Below are positions 31,293 to 44,325 of a DNA stretch of 44,325 bases, piece after piece (within the stretch, counting starts at the first letter, position 1; every line of letters starts with the position of its first letter). The notes beneath the pieces were generated by a model. The model searched no databases and was not told where the DNA came from. It saw nothing but the letters and a program-made list of their open reading frames with translations. Origin of the DNA: Actinomycetota bacterium (lineage in GTDB: Bacteria; Actinomycetota; Thermoleophilia; Solirubrobacterales; JACPNS01); contig JACRKX010000103.1 of NCBI GenBank assembly GCA_016219715.1, forward strand, positions 1 to 44,325, given 5' to 3'. A program made the position numbers and the translations under genes.

Positions 31293-31895
31293 ATGGCTTA
31301 TGAAGTCCCCGCACTGCCGTACCCCTACGACTCGCTCGCACCAACGATCGACGAGGAGACGATGCACCTGCACCACGACAAGCATCACCAGGCTTACGTG
31401 GACAAGGCCAACGCCGCGCTCGAAGGCACCGAGTGGGCCGATAAGCCGATCGAGGAGGTCGTCGCGAACCTCTCCAGCCTGCCCGCCGACAAGCAGGGGC
31501 CGGTGCGCAACAACGGTGGCGGCCACTACAACCACTCTCTGTTCTGGGAAAGCATGAAGCCGGGCGGCAGTGAGCCGTCGGGCGAACTGCTCGATGCGAT
31601 CAACGCCAAGTTCGGCTCGCTAGACACCTTCAAGGAGCAGTTCGAGGCCGCAGGTGTCAACCAGTTCGGCAGCGGCTGGGCCTGGCTCGTGCTCGACGGC
31701 GGTGAGCTGGCGATCACCAGCACGGCCAACCAGGACAATCCCATAACCGACGGCAAGACGCCACTGCTCGGAAACGACGTATGGGAGCACGCCTACTACC
31801 TGACCTACAAGAACGTGCGCCCCGAGTACCTGAAGGCTTGGTGGAGCGTCGTCAACTGGGACATCGTCGCCGAGCGCTACGCGGCGGCCAAGTAG
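31293..31895 (+). CDS. sodA: Superoxide dismutase, Mn/Fe type (Mn-like)
   Basis: 200 residues, cytosolic, converts superoxide to oxygen and hydrogen peroxide. Metal ligands by alignment to the family are His27 ([13 protein letters not shown]), His81 ([10 protein letters not shown]), and Asp162 and His166 (DVWEHAYYL). Gln in STANQDNP and Gly in GGGHYNH are the choices typical of Mn-dependent rather than Fe-dependent enzymes. Strong ribosome site. It stands alone between the HNH gene and the AlkZ-like gene. Metal use is inferred from residues only. Confidence 0.95.
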   Translation: MAYEVPALPYPYDSLAPTIDEETMHLHHDKHHQAYVDKANAALEGTEWADKPIEEVVANLSSLPADKQGPVRNNGGGHYNHSLFWESMKPGGSEPSGELLDAINAKFGSLDTFKEQFEAAGVNQFGSGWAWLVLDGGELAITSTANQDNPITDGKTPLLGNDVWEHAYYLTYKNVRPEYLKAWWSVVNWDIVAERYAAAK

Positions 31896-31943
31896 TCAAG
31901 ACCTAACTGTCGATCGGCGCGGCGCCAGACTGGCACGAGCACG

Positions 31944-33062
31944 ATGGCGCCGCGCACGCTCGACAACCGCCAACTCAACCGCGCCCTGCTTGCGCGCCAG
32001 CAACTGCTCAAGCGCAAGCGCCTGCCGGTCGCCAAGACGTTGCACAACGTCGGCGGCCTGCAAACCCAAGAACCCCGCGACGCCTTCATCGCGCTGTGGT
32101 CGAGGATCGACGGCTTCGATCCCGCCAAACTGCGGGCCGCGGCCGGCAGCGGGAAGATCGTTCGCGGCTCGTACCTGCGCTGCACGGTTCACACCGTCAC
32201 CGCCGACGACTTCGCCGGCTTCCGCCTGCCGCTGGCCGAGGTGATCGCTCGCGACACCTCCAACTGGCGGCACGTCTACGAACACATCGACATCGCCGTC
32301 GTCGCGAAGGCGGTGCGCAAACTGCTGTCCGACGACGAGCCGCGCAGCGCGCGCGAGATCGCGGCAGCATTGCAGCCACAGTTCCCAAAGGCTCCGCCAG
32401 AAGGCCTTGCCCACTGCGCACGCATTCACGTTCCGCTCGTGATGGCTCCGACCGGCGACCGCTGGGGCTACTCCCGCCCGCCGCGCTACCTGCTGGCCGA
32501 GCGCTGGCTCGGACGCAAGTTGCTCTCGACCACCTCGAAGGGCGAACTGTTGCTGCGCGGGATCGCGGCCACGGGCCCATGCTCAACCGCCGACCTGCGC
32601 ACGTGGTCTGGTCTCACCGGGGTGAAGGAGACGCTGATAGCTATTGCACCGGAGCTGATGGTCTTCCGCGACGAGCGCGGCCGCGAACTCTACGACCTGC
32701 CCGAGGCACCCCGGCCACGCGCCGACACGCCCGCACCCGTGCGCTTCCTCGGCGAGTTCGACAACGCCGTGCTCTCGCACGACGACCGGGCGCGCATCGT
32801 CGATCCCGACCGCGCGAAGCGCTTCAACGTCAGCAAGAACGGGCGGCGGCTCTACACGTTCCTGGTCGATGGTTTCGTGGCCGGCGCCTGGAAGGTCGAT
32901 CGCAAATCGAAACGAGCACCAGCGACGCTTGAGATGACGCCCTTCGATCGCTTCAGCCGATCTACCGAAGCAGATCTGCAAACCGAGGCACAGAAGCTGA
33001 TTCAGATGCTCGAACCCGATGCGACCGAGTATCGGATCGTCATCGAGCCGCCGGTTTCCTGA
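31944..33062 (+). CDS. Winged-helix DNA-binding protein, AlkZ/YcaQ-like (HTH_42)
   Basis: 372 residues. The N-terminus has RQLNRALLARQQLLKRKRL followed by VGGLQTQEPRDAFIALWSR, the start of the HTH_42 superfamily that includes the DNA glycosylases AlkZ and YcaQ. Gln40 and Gln42 (QTQ) sit at the position of the catalytic Q-x-Q motif of AlkZ-type enzymes, which remove bulky alkyl lesions and unhook interstrand crosslinks; YcaQ types have Q-x-D. RGSYLRCTVHTVTADDF and WGYSRPPRYLLAERWLG follow. The actinobacterial members are numerous and many are uncharacterised, so a repair function is likely but not certain. Start ATG has no clear Shine-Dalgarno. Confidence 0.85.
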   Translation: MAPRTLDNRQLNRALLARQQLLKRKRLPVAKTLHNVGGLQTQEPRDAFIALWSRIDGFDPAKLRAAAGSGKIVRGSYLRCTVHTVTADDFAGFRLPLAEVIARDTSNWRHVYEHIDIAVVAKAVRKLLSDDEPRSAREIAAALQPQFPKAPPEGLAHCARIHVPLVMAPTGDRWGYSRPPRYLLAERWLGRKLLSTTSKGELLLRGIAATGPCSTADLRTWSGLTGVKETLIAIAPELMVFRDERGRELYDLPEAPRPRADTPAPVRFLGEFDNAVLSHDDRARIVDPDRAKRFNVSKNGRRLYTFLVDGFVAGAWKVDRKSKRAPATLEMTPFDRFSRSTEADLQTEAQKLIQMLEPDATEYRIVIEPPVS

Positions 33063-33130
33063 ACAACCTACTCGTCGGTACGGCTCCGCTCCTAGATAGT
33101 CGGTAGCTTGACCTGAGGGAAACGAGTTAA

Positions 33131-33135
33131 GGAGG
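33131..33135 (+). promoter_or_regulatory. Shine-Dalgarno (GGAGG) deciding a TTG start
   Basis: GGAGG in TTAAGGAGGCTGG is 9 nt upstream of the TTG at 33145; no ATG or GTG is placed suitably. It defines the first hybrid kinase start. Confidence 0.7.
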
Positions 33136-33144
33136 CTGGCAGTC

Positions 33145-34746
33145 TTGGCACCCCCAAACCAAGCGCCCATCGGCCTAAAGATTCGGAATCTCGATCACGA
33201 GCTTCCGCTCTTCGAGCGGTTTCTCGAGTTCGTTCCAGACGCCGTCGTCGGGATCGACGCCGACGGAGAGATCCGCTTCGTCAACCATTCATCCGAAATG
33301 GTTTTCGGTTACCCGCGCGGCGAGCTGGTTGGGCGTTCGCTCAACGATCTGCTTCCCGAACGCTTCCGCGAACGGCACGCCAAGCACCGCGAGGGCTACT
33401 TCGCCGATCCGCGAACGCGCCCGATGGGCGCGGGCATCGACCTCTTTGGGCTGCGCGCCGACGGCAGCGAGTTTCCCGCCGAGATCAGTCTCTCGATGAT
33501 CCACATCGGCGATGAGCCGTTCGCGCTGTCTGCGATCCGCGACATCACCGACCGTGTCGGGGCCGAACGCGAGCGCAAGCGCCTCGAAACCGAACTCAAG
33601 CTGAACCAGTCGCGCCGGCTCGAGAGCATCGGGCAGCTTGCGGGTGGCGTTGCGCACGACTTCAACAACCTGCTGGCGGTGATCATGAACTACGCCGAGT
33701 TCGTTGCCACAAGCGTGCAGGACAGGCCCAAGGTTCGCGACGACGTCGAACAGATCCAGTCGGCCGCAAAACGCGCGGCGGCGCTAACCCGTCAACTGCT
33801 CACGTTCAGCCGCCGTGAGATGGTCAAGCCACGACCGCTCGACGTGAACGAAGTGCTCGCGAATCTCGAAAAGTTGCTGCGACGTACGATCGGAGAGGAC
33901 ATCCATCTCTCCACGAAGTTCGAACCCGACATCTGGACCGTGGTCGCCGACCCCGGTCAGCTCGAGCAGATCGTGATGAACCTGACGGTCAATGCGCGCG
34001 ACGCGATGCCCAGCGGAGGCATACTCGAGATCGAGACGCAGAACGTCGAGCTCGACGACGAATTCACGCGCCAGCACCCCGACTCGCCGGCGCCAGGCCG
34101 CTACGTACGGCTCACAGTTTCCGACACAGGAACCGGCATGCCGCCCGATGTAGCCGTTCGCGCGTTCGAGCCGTTCTTCACCACGAAGGCCGAGGGAGAA
34201 GGGACAGGATTGGGCCTGGCGACTGTCTACGGGATCGTCAAGGCGGCCGGCGGAAACGTGCTGATCTACTCAGAGAAGGACCACGGCACCGCGGTCAAGA
34301 TTCACCTGCCGGCAAGCGACGCGCAGCTGACCCTGGAATCCGAACACCAACCCAGCGAGACACGCGGCCAGGGCGAGGTCGTGGTCGTCGTCGAGGACGA
34401 GGAGTCGGTGCGCATTCTCGTCAAGCGCGTACTGACAGGCAACGGTTACGAGGTCGTTGCGTTCAGCCGGGCTCGCGAGGCGATCGAGATGCTGCGAGAC
34501 GCCGATGCGCGAGTCGACCTCTTGCTGACGGACGTCGTGATGCCCGAGATGCAGGGCAGTGAACTTGCCGCCGAGGCACAGATCCTGCGGCCGGGACTGC
34601 GGATCAGCTTCATGTCGGGCTATAGCGAGACCCTCGTCGAGCGAATGGACGCCGCCGAGGCCGCGCGCAACTTGATCGAGAAGCCGTTCACCAGCGTCGA
34701 ACTGCTTGCGCACGTTCGCGAGTCGCTCGATCGCGAGACCGGCTGA
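33145..34746 (+). CDS. Soluble hybrid histidine kinase (PAS-HisKA-HATPase-REC), copy 1
   Basis: 533 residues, TTG start with strong ribosome site. PAS domain about 25-150 (FVPDAVVGIDADGEIRFVN opens it), short helix, HisKA with the phospho-acceptor His171 in [15 protein letters not shown], HATPase_c with [11 protein letters not shown] (N box), DTGTGMPP (G1) and [13 protein letters not shown] (G2), then a C-terminal receiver with Asp463 ([13 protein letters not shown]) and Lys in IEKPF. No TM or signal peptide: it senses a cytosolic cue through PAS. No HPt or DNA-binding response regulator is encoded nearby, so its downstream partner is unknown. The 70-nt gap to the copy at 34817 and equal length show tandem duplication. 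Confidence 0.93.
   Translation: MAPPNQAPIGLKIRNLDHELPLFERFLEFVPDAVVGIDADGEIRFVNHSSEMVFGYPRGELVGRSLNDLLPERFRERHAKHREGYFADPRTRPMGAGIDLFGLRADGSEFPAEISLSMIHIGDEPFALSAIRDITDRVGAERERKRLETELKLNQSRRLESIGQLAGGVAHDFNNLLAVIMNYAEFVATSVQDRPKVRDDVEQIQSAAKRAAALTRQLLTFSRREMVKPRPLDVNEVLANLEKLLRRTIGEDIHLSTKFEPDIWTVVADPGQLEQIVMNLTVNARDAMPSGGILEIETQNVELDDEFTRQHPDSPAPGRYVRLTVSDTGTGMPPDVAVRAFEPFFTTKAEGEGTGLGLATVYGIVKAAGGNVLIYSEKDHGTAVKIHLPASDAQLTLESEHQPSETRGQGEVVVVVEDEESVRILVKRVLTGNGYEVVAFSRAREAIEMLRDADARVDLLLTDVVMPEMQGSELAAEAQILRPGLRISFMSGYSETLVERMDAAEAARNLIEKPFTSVELLAHVRESLDRETG
33448..33485 (+). repeat. 38-bp tract identical to 35120-35157
   Basis: Identical in both kinase genes within the PAS domain (encodes [12 protein letters not shown]) and flanked by more divergent sequence. 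It suggests local gene conversion or strong constraint. Confidence 0.85.
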
Positions 34747-34800
34747 CGGCGGCCCGCACTCGGTCTTGGGCGCCTCCCACAAAGAACGAAAATGCAAGCA

Positions 34801-34805
34801 AGGAG
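34801..34805 (+). promoter_or_regulatory. Shine-Dalgarno (AGGAG) for second TTG start
   Basis: AGGAG lies 11 nt before the TTG at 34817, which gives a 533-residue product equal to copy 1. The upstream in-frame ATG-type start (34706) would overlap the first kinase and has no ribosome site. Confidence 0.6.
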
Positions 34806-34816
34806 AGCAGGGCGAC

Positions 34817-36418
34817 TTGAGTACGAGTAGCCGAGCATCGATCGGACTGACGTTTCGCGATTTCGAGCAGGAGTTGCCGCTATTCCGGCAGTTCCTCGAG
34901 TTCGTTCCCGACGCCGTCGTCGCGGTCAACACACGGCGTGAGATCGTGTTCGCGAACAGCTCGACCGAGGAGATCTTCGGGTACACGCGAAGCGAGTTGA
35001 TCGGCCGCCCCCTCGCCGACCTGTTGCCGGAGCGCTTCCGGGACCGGCACGCCGGTCACGAGGCGCACTACTTCGCGGCTCCGCGAATCCGCCCGATGGG
35101 CACCCACGTAGATCTCTTCGGGCTGCGCGCCGACGGCAGCGAGTTTCCCGCCGAGATAAGCCTGTCGTTGATTCAGGCCGGCGACGAAATCCTCGCCCTT
35201 TCGGTGATTCGTGACATCTCCGGACGCGTTGGGGCAGAGCAGGAACGCATGCGCCTCGAGGCCGAACTGAAGCTCAACCAGTCGCGCCGCCTGGAGAGCA
35301 TCGGCAAGCTCGCCGGTGGAGTCGCACACGACTTCAACAATCTGCTTGCGGTGATCATCAACTACTCCGAGTTCGTCTCGACGGCAGTCGGTGACGATCC
35401 CGAAACGCTCGACGACGTCGGGCAGATCACGCTCGCGGCCAGACGCGCAGCCGACCTGACGCGCCAGTTGCTCACGTTCAGCCGCCGCGAGCTAACTAGG
35501 CCGCGACCGCTGAACATCAACACAACGCTCGCCAACATCGAGAAGTTGCTACGGCGCACACTCGGTGAAGACATCGACCTCACCACCAACTTCGAGTCAG
35601 ATATCTGGACCGTGACCGCCGACCCCGGTCAGCTCGAACAGATTGTGATGAACCTGACGGTCAATGCCCGCGACGCGATGAAGAACGGCGGAGCGCTTGC
35701 AATCGAGACCCGGAACGTCGAGATCGAAGTGGGGTCGGCGAACGCGTCTCCGGACTCGCCAGAGCCGGGTCGCTACGTGCAGCTGACCGTCGCCGACAAC
35801 GGTCCGGGGATGCCGCCCGAGGTCGTCGAGCACGCCTTCGAGCCCTTCTTCACAACGAAGGAAGCCGGCGAGGGAACGGGACTGGGCCTGGCCACCGTCT
35901 ACGGGATCGTGAAGGCCGCCGCCGGCAAGATCTCGATCGACTCAGCGGCCGACCGCGGGACGACGATCAAGATCTTGTTGCCGGTCCACGACGTCGATCC
36001 TGAAGTCGAATCCGCCCGCGAGCACCAGAAACTACTGGGCTCGGGCGAGCTGGTGATGGTCGTCGAAGACGAGGACTCGGTACGCACGCTCGTCGAGCGG
36101 GTTCTGACCGGCAATGGCTACCAGGTGATCTCGTTCAGCCGCGCGCGCGAGGCGCTCGAGTCGATCGAAAACGAGCCGACGCGCGTCGACCTATTGCTGA
36201 CCGACGTGGTAATGCCGGAGATGCAGGGCAGCGCGCTGGCCTCCGAGGCGCGCAACCTGCGGCCCGGGTTGCGCGTGAGCTTCATGTCTGGTTACAGCGA
36301 GATGCTCGTCTCTCGGATGGACGCGACCGAGGCCGCTCGCGACCTGATCGAGAAGCCGTTTACCAGCGCCGAACTGCTCGCGCACGTGCGCGAGGTACTC
36401 GACCGCGAAGGGGTTTGA
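34817..36418 (+). CDS. Soluble hybrid histidine kinase (PAS-HisKA-HATPase-REC), copy 2
   Basis: 533 residues, same domain order and positions as the preceding gene: PAS (about 25-150), His171 in [16 protein letters not shown] box [32 protein letters not shown], receiver Asp463 in [13 protein letters not shown]. The two proteins align with no net length change, and their PAS cores differ most in the ligand-facing part (for example [15 protein letters not shown] versus VGIDADGEIRFVNHS). They may sense related but different signals, or heterodimerise. TTG start supported by AGGAG. The 3' end is 14 nt from the convergent gyrA stop. Confidence 0.93.
   Translation: MSTSSRASIGLTFRDFEQELPLFRQFLEFVPDAVVAVNTRREIVFANSSTEEIFGYTRSELIGRPLADLLPERFRDRHAGHEAHYFAAPRIRPMGTHVDLFGLRADGSEFPAEISLSLIQAGDEILALSVIRDISGRVGAEQERMRLEAELKLNQSRRLESIGKLAGGVAHDFNNLLAVIINYSEFVSTAVGDDPETLDDVGQITLAARRAADLTRQLLTFSRRELTRPRPLNINTTLANIEKLLRRTLGEDIDLTTNFESDIWTVTADPGQLEQIVMNLTVNARDAMKNGGALAIETRNVEIEVGSANASPDSPEPGRYVQLTVADNGPGMPPEVVEHAFEPFFTTKEAGEGTGLGLATVYGIVKAAAGKISIDSAADRGTTIKILLPVHDVDPEVESAREHQKLLGSGELVMVVEDEDSVRTLVERVLTGNGYQVISFSRAREALESIENEPTRVDLLLTDVVMPEMQGSALASEARNLRPGLRVSFMSGYSEMLVSRMDATEAARDLIEKPFTSAELLAHVREVLDREGV
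35120..35157 (+). repeat. 38-bp tract identical to 33448-33485
   Basis: Partner of the tract in copy 1, at the same codon position in the PAS domain. Confidence 0.85.
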
Positions 36419-36432
36419 CGACCGAGGCCCGG

Positions 36433-39012
<2,580 letters not shown>

Positions 39013-39038
39013 CTGTACTCCTCAGATCCTGGGCGCTC

Positions 39039-41708
<2,670 letters not shown>

Positions 41709-41747
41709 TCACGTCGGCTCCGCTGCACCGATGACACAAGTGCCCTA

Positions 41748-41773
41748 TGAGACAAAGGAAAACCGTTGTCTCA
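41748..41773 (-). other. Inverted repeat TGAGACAA/TTGTCTCA
   Basis: 8-bp perfect stem with a 10-nt loop, directly 3' (in the gyrB direction) of the terminator T-run. It is not followed by a T-run, so it is a separate element. Confidence 0.5.
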
Positions 41774-41838
41774 CAAAAAAACCCCGGCGCGGCAGTTACC
41801 TCTGGGCTTGCTTTTGGGCTTGCCGGAGCACCGGGGTT
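41773..41838 (-). terminator. Rho-independent terminator or attenuator between DUF721 and gyrB
   Basis: On the minus strand AACCCCGG ... CCGGGGTT closes a stem with an inner CGGCA/TGCCG stem, then a run of seven T. It would end the dnaN-recF-DUF721 transcript, or act as an attenuator if transcription continues into gyrB. Confidence 0.6.
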
Positions 41839-41860
41839 GAAGCCATTGAAAGTAACCGCA

Positions 41861-41866
41861 ATAGTA
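41861..41866 (-). promoter_or_regulatory. -10-like box (TACTAT) upstream of the terminator-like stem
   Basis: TACTAT on the minus strand is the best -10 match in the gap, about 215 nt before the gyrB ATG. No good -35 is present. If used, the transcript would begin about 15 nt before the terminator-like stem. Confidence 0.3.
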
Positions 41867-42008
41867 GCATTCGGGGCCGTCGGAATTTGCCGGTTTCACG
41901 GCCCGCAAACCCGCATGGTTATGCGGAAAAACGAGTTGTTGACTACTTCATTACAGGGCTATCGCGAAGCACGCTCGAAAGTGCCGCGAAAGTGTGCCGA
42001 AACCGACG

Positions 42009-42308
42009 CTAACCGACGCGAAATTTGAGTTCGCGCGGAGCCGTCGCGTCGACCGCTCGACCCAGCTTTTCGAGCAGCTCGGGCTTCATCATCTCGAGCT
42101 CGTGCGCGATCACCGAATCGTCGCAGCTGACGACGATCACGCCGGCCTTCTCGGCCACCGGTTTCGCCCAGCCGGCGATCGTCTCGCCGACGGCCTGCTC
42201 CCAGCAACGCTGAACTTCCGCAAGCATGCTGGGTGGCTGGACGGTGCGCGTCAGGTCGTCGAGCGCGTCTGCCAGCAAAACGGGATCTCGTCTGCGTGAC
42301 ATCGTCAT
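42009..42308 (-). CDS. DUF721 (DciA-like) protein
   Basis: 99 residues from the ATG at 42308, which overlaps the recF stop (ATGA, 42305-42308). The core LEVQRCWEQAVGETIAGWAK-type segment and VSCDDSVIAHELEMMKPELL are the DUF721 signature. DUF721 includes DciA, the ancestral loader or operator of the replicative helicase DnaB, and in Actinobacteria it is encoded between recF and gyrB as here. A role in replication initiation is therefore likely. Confidence 0.9.
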   Translation of the reverse strand: MTMSRRRDPVLLADALDDLTRTVQPPSMLAEVQRCWEQAVGETIAGWAKPVAEKAGVIVVSCDDSVIAHELEMMKPELLEKLGRAVDATAPRELKFRVG

Positions 42309-43384
42309 ACCACCGTAGCTGTGCCACCGGCAATCGCGAGTTGAACGTCTACCGGGGCCTCGGCCGGCACATGCTCGCGCTCGGTCGTCGTAATCAACAC
42401 CTGGCCCAGTCGTGCGACACGATCGACCAGCAGATGCCGACGGGTGGCGTCGAGCTCGCTCGTCACGTCGTCGAGCAGGATCAGCGGCCGGCGCGCCGTA
42501 ACCGCCGCGATCGCCTCGCACTCGGCCAGCAGCAGCGCCAGCAATGTCAGGCGTTGCTGTCCTTGTGAGCCGTAGGTGCGCACTTCACGTTTGGCCACCG
42601 TGAAAACGATCTCGTCGCGATGTGGTCCATAGGTAGAGAAACCGCGAGCCAGATCGTCGGCGCGTCGTTCGCGAAGCTCTTGCACGAGTTGTTCGATCGT
42701 CTCAACCCCGGCGCTTGGTCGGTACCGCAACGCCGGCCCCCTTGTCAGACCGAGCTCTTCTGACATCGCCACGAAACGCTCTTCGATCTCGCTCGTGGCC
42801 GAGCGGCGATTCTCCATCAGCGCCAGGCCGGCGGCGGCGAGCTCACGGTCCCAGGTGTCCATCTGTGCCTCGGATCCGCCACCGCGCGCAAGCAGTGCGT
42901 TGCGCTGGGCGAGCGCCTCGGCGTAGCTGCGCCGCGTGCCGCGGCGCGCCGGCCAGAGCGCCGCGACGAGCTGGTCGAGGTGTGCTCGCCGCACCCCGGG
43001 GGCACCCTTCACGAGTTCCAGGCGATCGGGCATGAAGACAGCAACCGGCGGCCGCCAGGTGAAGTCCTCGAAGGACTCGACACGGGCGCCGTCGGCGAAG
43101 AACGTCTTGCCCTCCTTGCGGTCGATCGCCACCGCGAGTGTGTGATCTTCCTGTTCGTCGTGACCCTCAAGTTCTACTCGAGCGACAGGCTGGTCGAAGC
43201 GAACTGTCTGGGCGTCGATCCGCGTGCGGCAGGAACGACCAACACACGATGTGTAGAGCGCCTCGAGAAGATTGGTCTTGCCTGCGCCGTTGTCTCCCGT
43301 GACAACCGTCACGCGTTCGCCGAGCGGCACGTCGAGTCGTTCGTAGCTACGGAACGACCGCGCACGCAGACGATCCGCGATCAT
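42305..43384 (-). CDS. recF: Recombination/replication repair protein RecF
   Basis: 359 residues from the ATG at 43384. SMC-like ATPase that loads RecA at gaps with RecO and RecR. Walker A GDNGAGKTNLLEAL (about 30-43), signature YGSQGQQRLTLLAL (about 282), Walker B LILLDDVTSELD (about 308-320). The nearest upstream alternative start (43453) would overlap dnaN by 50 nt and is not supported. The gene is 19 nt downstream of dnaN and overlaps DUF721 by 4 nt. Confidence 0.96.
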   Translation of the reverse strand: MIADRLRARSFRSYERLDVPLGERVTVVTGDNGAGKTNLLEALYTSCVGRSCRTRIDAQTVRFDQPVARVELEGHDEQEDHTLAVAIDRKEGKTFFADGARVESFEDFTWRPPVAVFMPDRLELVKGAPGVRRAHLDQLVAALWPARRGTRRSYAEALAQRNALLARGGGSEAQMDTWDRELAAAGLALMENRRSATSEIEERFVAMSEELGLTRGPALRYRPSAGVETIEQLVQELRERRADDLARGFSTYGPHRDEIVFTVAKREVRTYGSQGQQRLTLLALLLAECEAIAAVTARRPLILLDDVTSELDATRRHLLVDRVARLGQVLITTTEREHVPAEAPVDVQLAIAGGTATVV

Positions 43385-43403
43385 CGAGACCAGCCCGCTT
43401 GCG

Positions 43404-44325
43404 TCAGGTGTTGAGGCGGATCGGCATGACGAGGTACATGAACTCGTCGTCATCGCCGGCCACGATCAGGCCGGGCCGGAAGGGGCTGATCAGCTTGAAG
43501 CGCGCGCGCTCGGTGTGAACGCTGTCGAGACCCTCGCGCAGGAAATCTGGATTGAAGCCGATCTCGAGCGATTCGCCTTTGAAGTCCGGTGCGGGGATCG
43601 TCTCGCGCGCCTCGCCGACGTCGGTTGTCTGCGCCGACACCTCGAGTTCGCCGTCGCTGAGCGACACCTTGAGCGGCGTGTTGCGCTGGGCGAGCAAGCT
43701 GACACGACGTACTGCGTCGAGCAACTCGGAAACCTCGATGTCGAGAACGTGCTCGTAGCTATCGGGAAGCAGCTGCTCGAAGTCGGGAAACTGGCCGTCG
43801 ATCAGACGTGAAACCAGCAGGGTGTCGGCCGCCGCGAACGAGATCTGGCGATCGGTAAGCGTGATGCTGACACTCTCGCTTCCTTCCGTTACGCGCACCG
43901 CCTCCTGGAGGGCGCGTGCCGGAACGTTGGCTTCGATGCGCTCGGAGACCGGCGAGCCGATCTTCGTGGTGCGCACCGCCAGCCGGTACGAGTCGGTGGC
44001 AACAGAACGAAGCTTGTCGCCGTCGACCGACAACAGGATTCCCGTGAGATGGGGGCGCGTTTCGTCGCGCGAGGCCGACTTCGCGACCTGTTCGATCGTT
44101 TCGGCGAACTCACCCACTGGGAGATCAACCGACGAGCCCTCTAGTGGTGTTACCGGAGGGAAGTCGTCAGCGGGAAGTAGCCGCAGTTTGAATGCGGCGG
44201 TGCCGCACTGCAAGTCGAGTAGTCCACCCTCGCTGGATGCGATCGACACACCGCCGGCGGGTAGCTGCCGCGCGACGTCGGCCAGCAGCCGACCCGGGAC
44301 AACCACGACGCCACCCGATTCGACC
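43404..44325 (-). CDS. dnaN: DNA polymerase III sliding clamp (beta), 5' end cut by window edge
   Basis: 306 residues are visible; about 60-65 N-terminal residues are off the right edge. The frame is open through the edge (VESGGVVVPGRLLADV at the start). Clamp motifs include LLPADDFPPV, RPHLTGILLSVDGDKLRSVATDSYRLAV and the C-terminal FMYLVMPIRLNT, which ends with the typical MPIR-L. The beta clamp tethers the replicase to DNA. It heads the recF-DUF721-gyrB-gyrA string, and dnaA probably lies just beyond the window. Confidence 0.97.
   Translation of the reverse strand, partial: VESGGVVVVPGRLLADVARQLPAGGVSIASSEGGLLDLQCGTAAFKLRLLPADDFPPVTPLEGSSVDLPVGEFAETIEQVAKSASRDETRPHLTGILLSVDGDKLRSVATDSYRLAVRTTKIGSPVSERIEANVPARALQEAVRVTEGSESVSITLTDRQISFAAADTLLVSRLIDGQFPDFEQLLPDSYEHVLDIEVSELLDAVRRVSLLAQRNTPLKVSLSDGELEVSAQTTDVGEARETIPAPDFKGESLEIGFNPDFLREGLDSVHTERARFKLISPFRPGLIVAGDDDEFMYLVMPIRLNT

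Noticed and set aside
41900-41965. Plus-strand promoter (TTGACT ... TATCGC) and a possible DnaA box (TTATGCGGA) in the gyrB gap
   Set aside because: Spacer is only 15 nt and no gene follows on that strand; the DnaA-like site has three mismatches to TTATCCACA and is single.
43385-43453. recF start at 43453
   Set aside because: Overlaps the 3' end of dnaN by 50 nt and adds 23 low-complexity residues before the normal RecF N-terminus.

Overview
The window is a contiguous stretch of a high-GC chromosome (roughly two-thirds GC by eye), densely coding, with no plasmid, phage, transposon, CRISPR, tRNA or rRNA sequence that I could find. It looks actinobacterial. The evidence is an fhaA-fhaB-pstP-rodA-pbpA-pknB block with four PASTA domains on PknB, and the dnaN-recF-DUF721-gyrB-gyrA replication block nearby on the same strand, an origin-proximal linkage typical of Actinobacteria. 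Several genes also appear to have leaderless starts. A deep-branching lineage such as Thermoleophilia/Solirubrobacterales is my best guess from the overall gene flavour, but this is an inference and no marker was searched.

Layout, left to right. (1) 1-12333: an envelope-glycan region. It holds a divergent CDP-alcohol phosphatidyltransferase, then minus-strand genes for a Wzx-type flippase, an O-antigen-ligase/polymerase, a membrane-anchored surface protein with an N,N-dimethylformamidase-beta-like domain, a two-TM LytR_C protein with an internal duplication, a CapD/PglF-type nucleotide-sugar dehydratase, a small four-TM protein, a DUF354 glycosyltransferase-like protein and a DegT-type sugar aminotransferase. 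(2) 12411-17532, plus strand: DedA, undecaprenyl-diphosphatase (uppP), purM, a receptor Ser/Thr kinase with a discoidin-like extracellular domain, and a membrane-tethered DsbA-like protein. (3) 17529-27475, minus strand: a tightly overlapping cell-wall signalling operon, transcribed polytopic kinase, fhaA, fhaB, pstP, rodA, pbpA, pknB, ddl. (4) 27616-33062, plus strand: a CARDB-like membrane protein, DUF4446, pheA, an HNH nuclease, Mn-type sod, and an AlkZ-like winged-helix protein. (5) 33145-36418: two tandem 533-aa soluble hybrid histidine kinases, both with TTG starts. (6) 36433-44325, minus strand: gyrA, gyrB, an unusually structured 363-bp gap, DUF721, recF, and dnaN cut by the right edge.

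How it fits together. Regions 1-3 are nearly all about making, exporting and controlling envelope polymers. CapD plus DegT would supply an amino-deoxy sugar nucleotide, DUF354 may transfer sugars, the flippase and ligase export and polymerise or attach, and UppP recycles the undecaprenyl carrier. Two or three Ser/Thr kinases, one PP2C phosphatase and two FHA readers sit beside the elongation machinery (RodA/PBP2). Region 6 is replication and supercoiling.

The most interesting signals are these: the structured RNA-like gap upstream of gyrB with two mutually exclusive pairings; a recurrent TAnnnT box 6-12 nt before start codons that lack Shine-Dalgarno sequences, in two cases built from the previous gene's stop codon; a PTE-HP-x-PF peptide motif shared by two neighbouring envelope genes; a phosphatidyltransferase that seems to have lost its first membrane segment; the tandem hybrid kinases; and Gln at the quinolone-determining position of GyrA.
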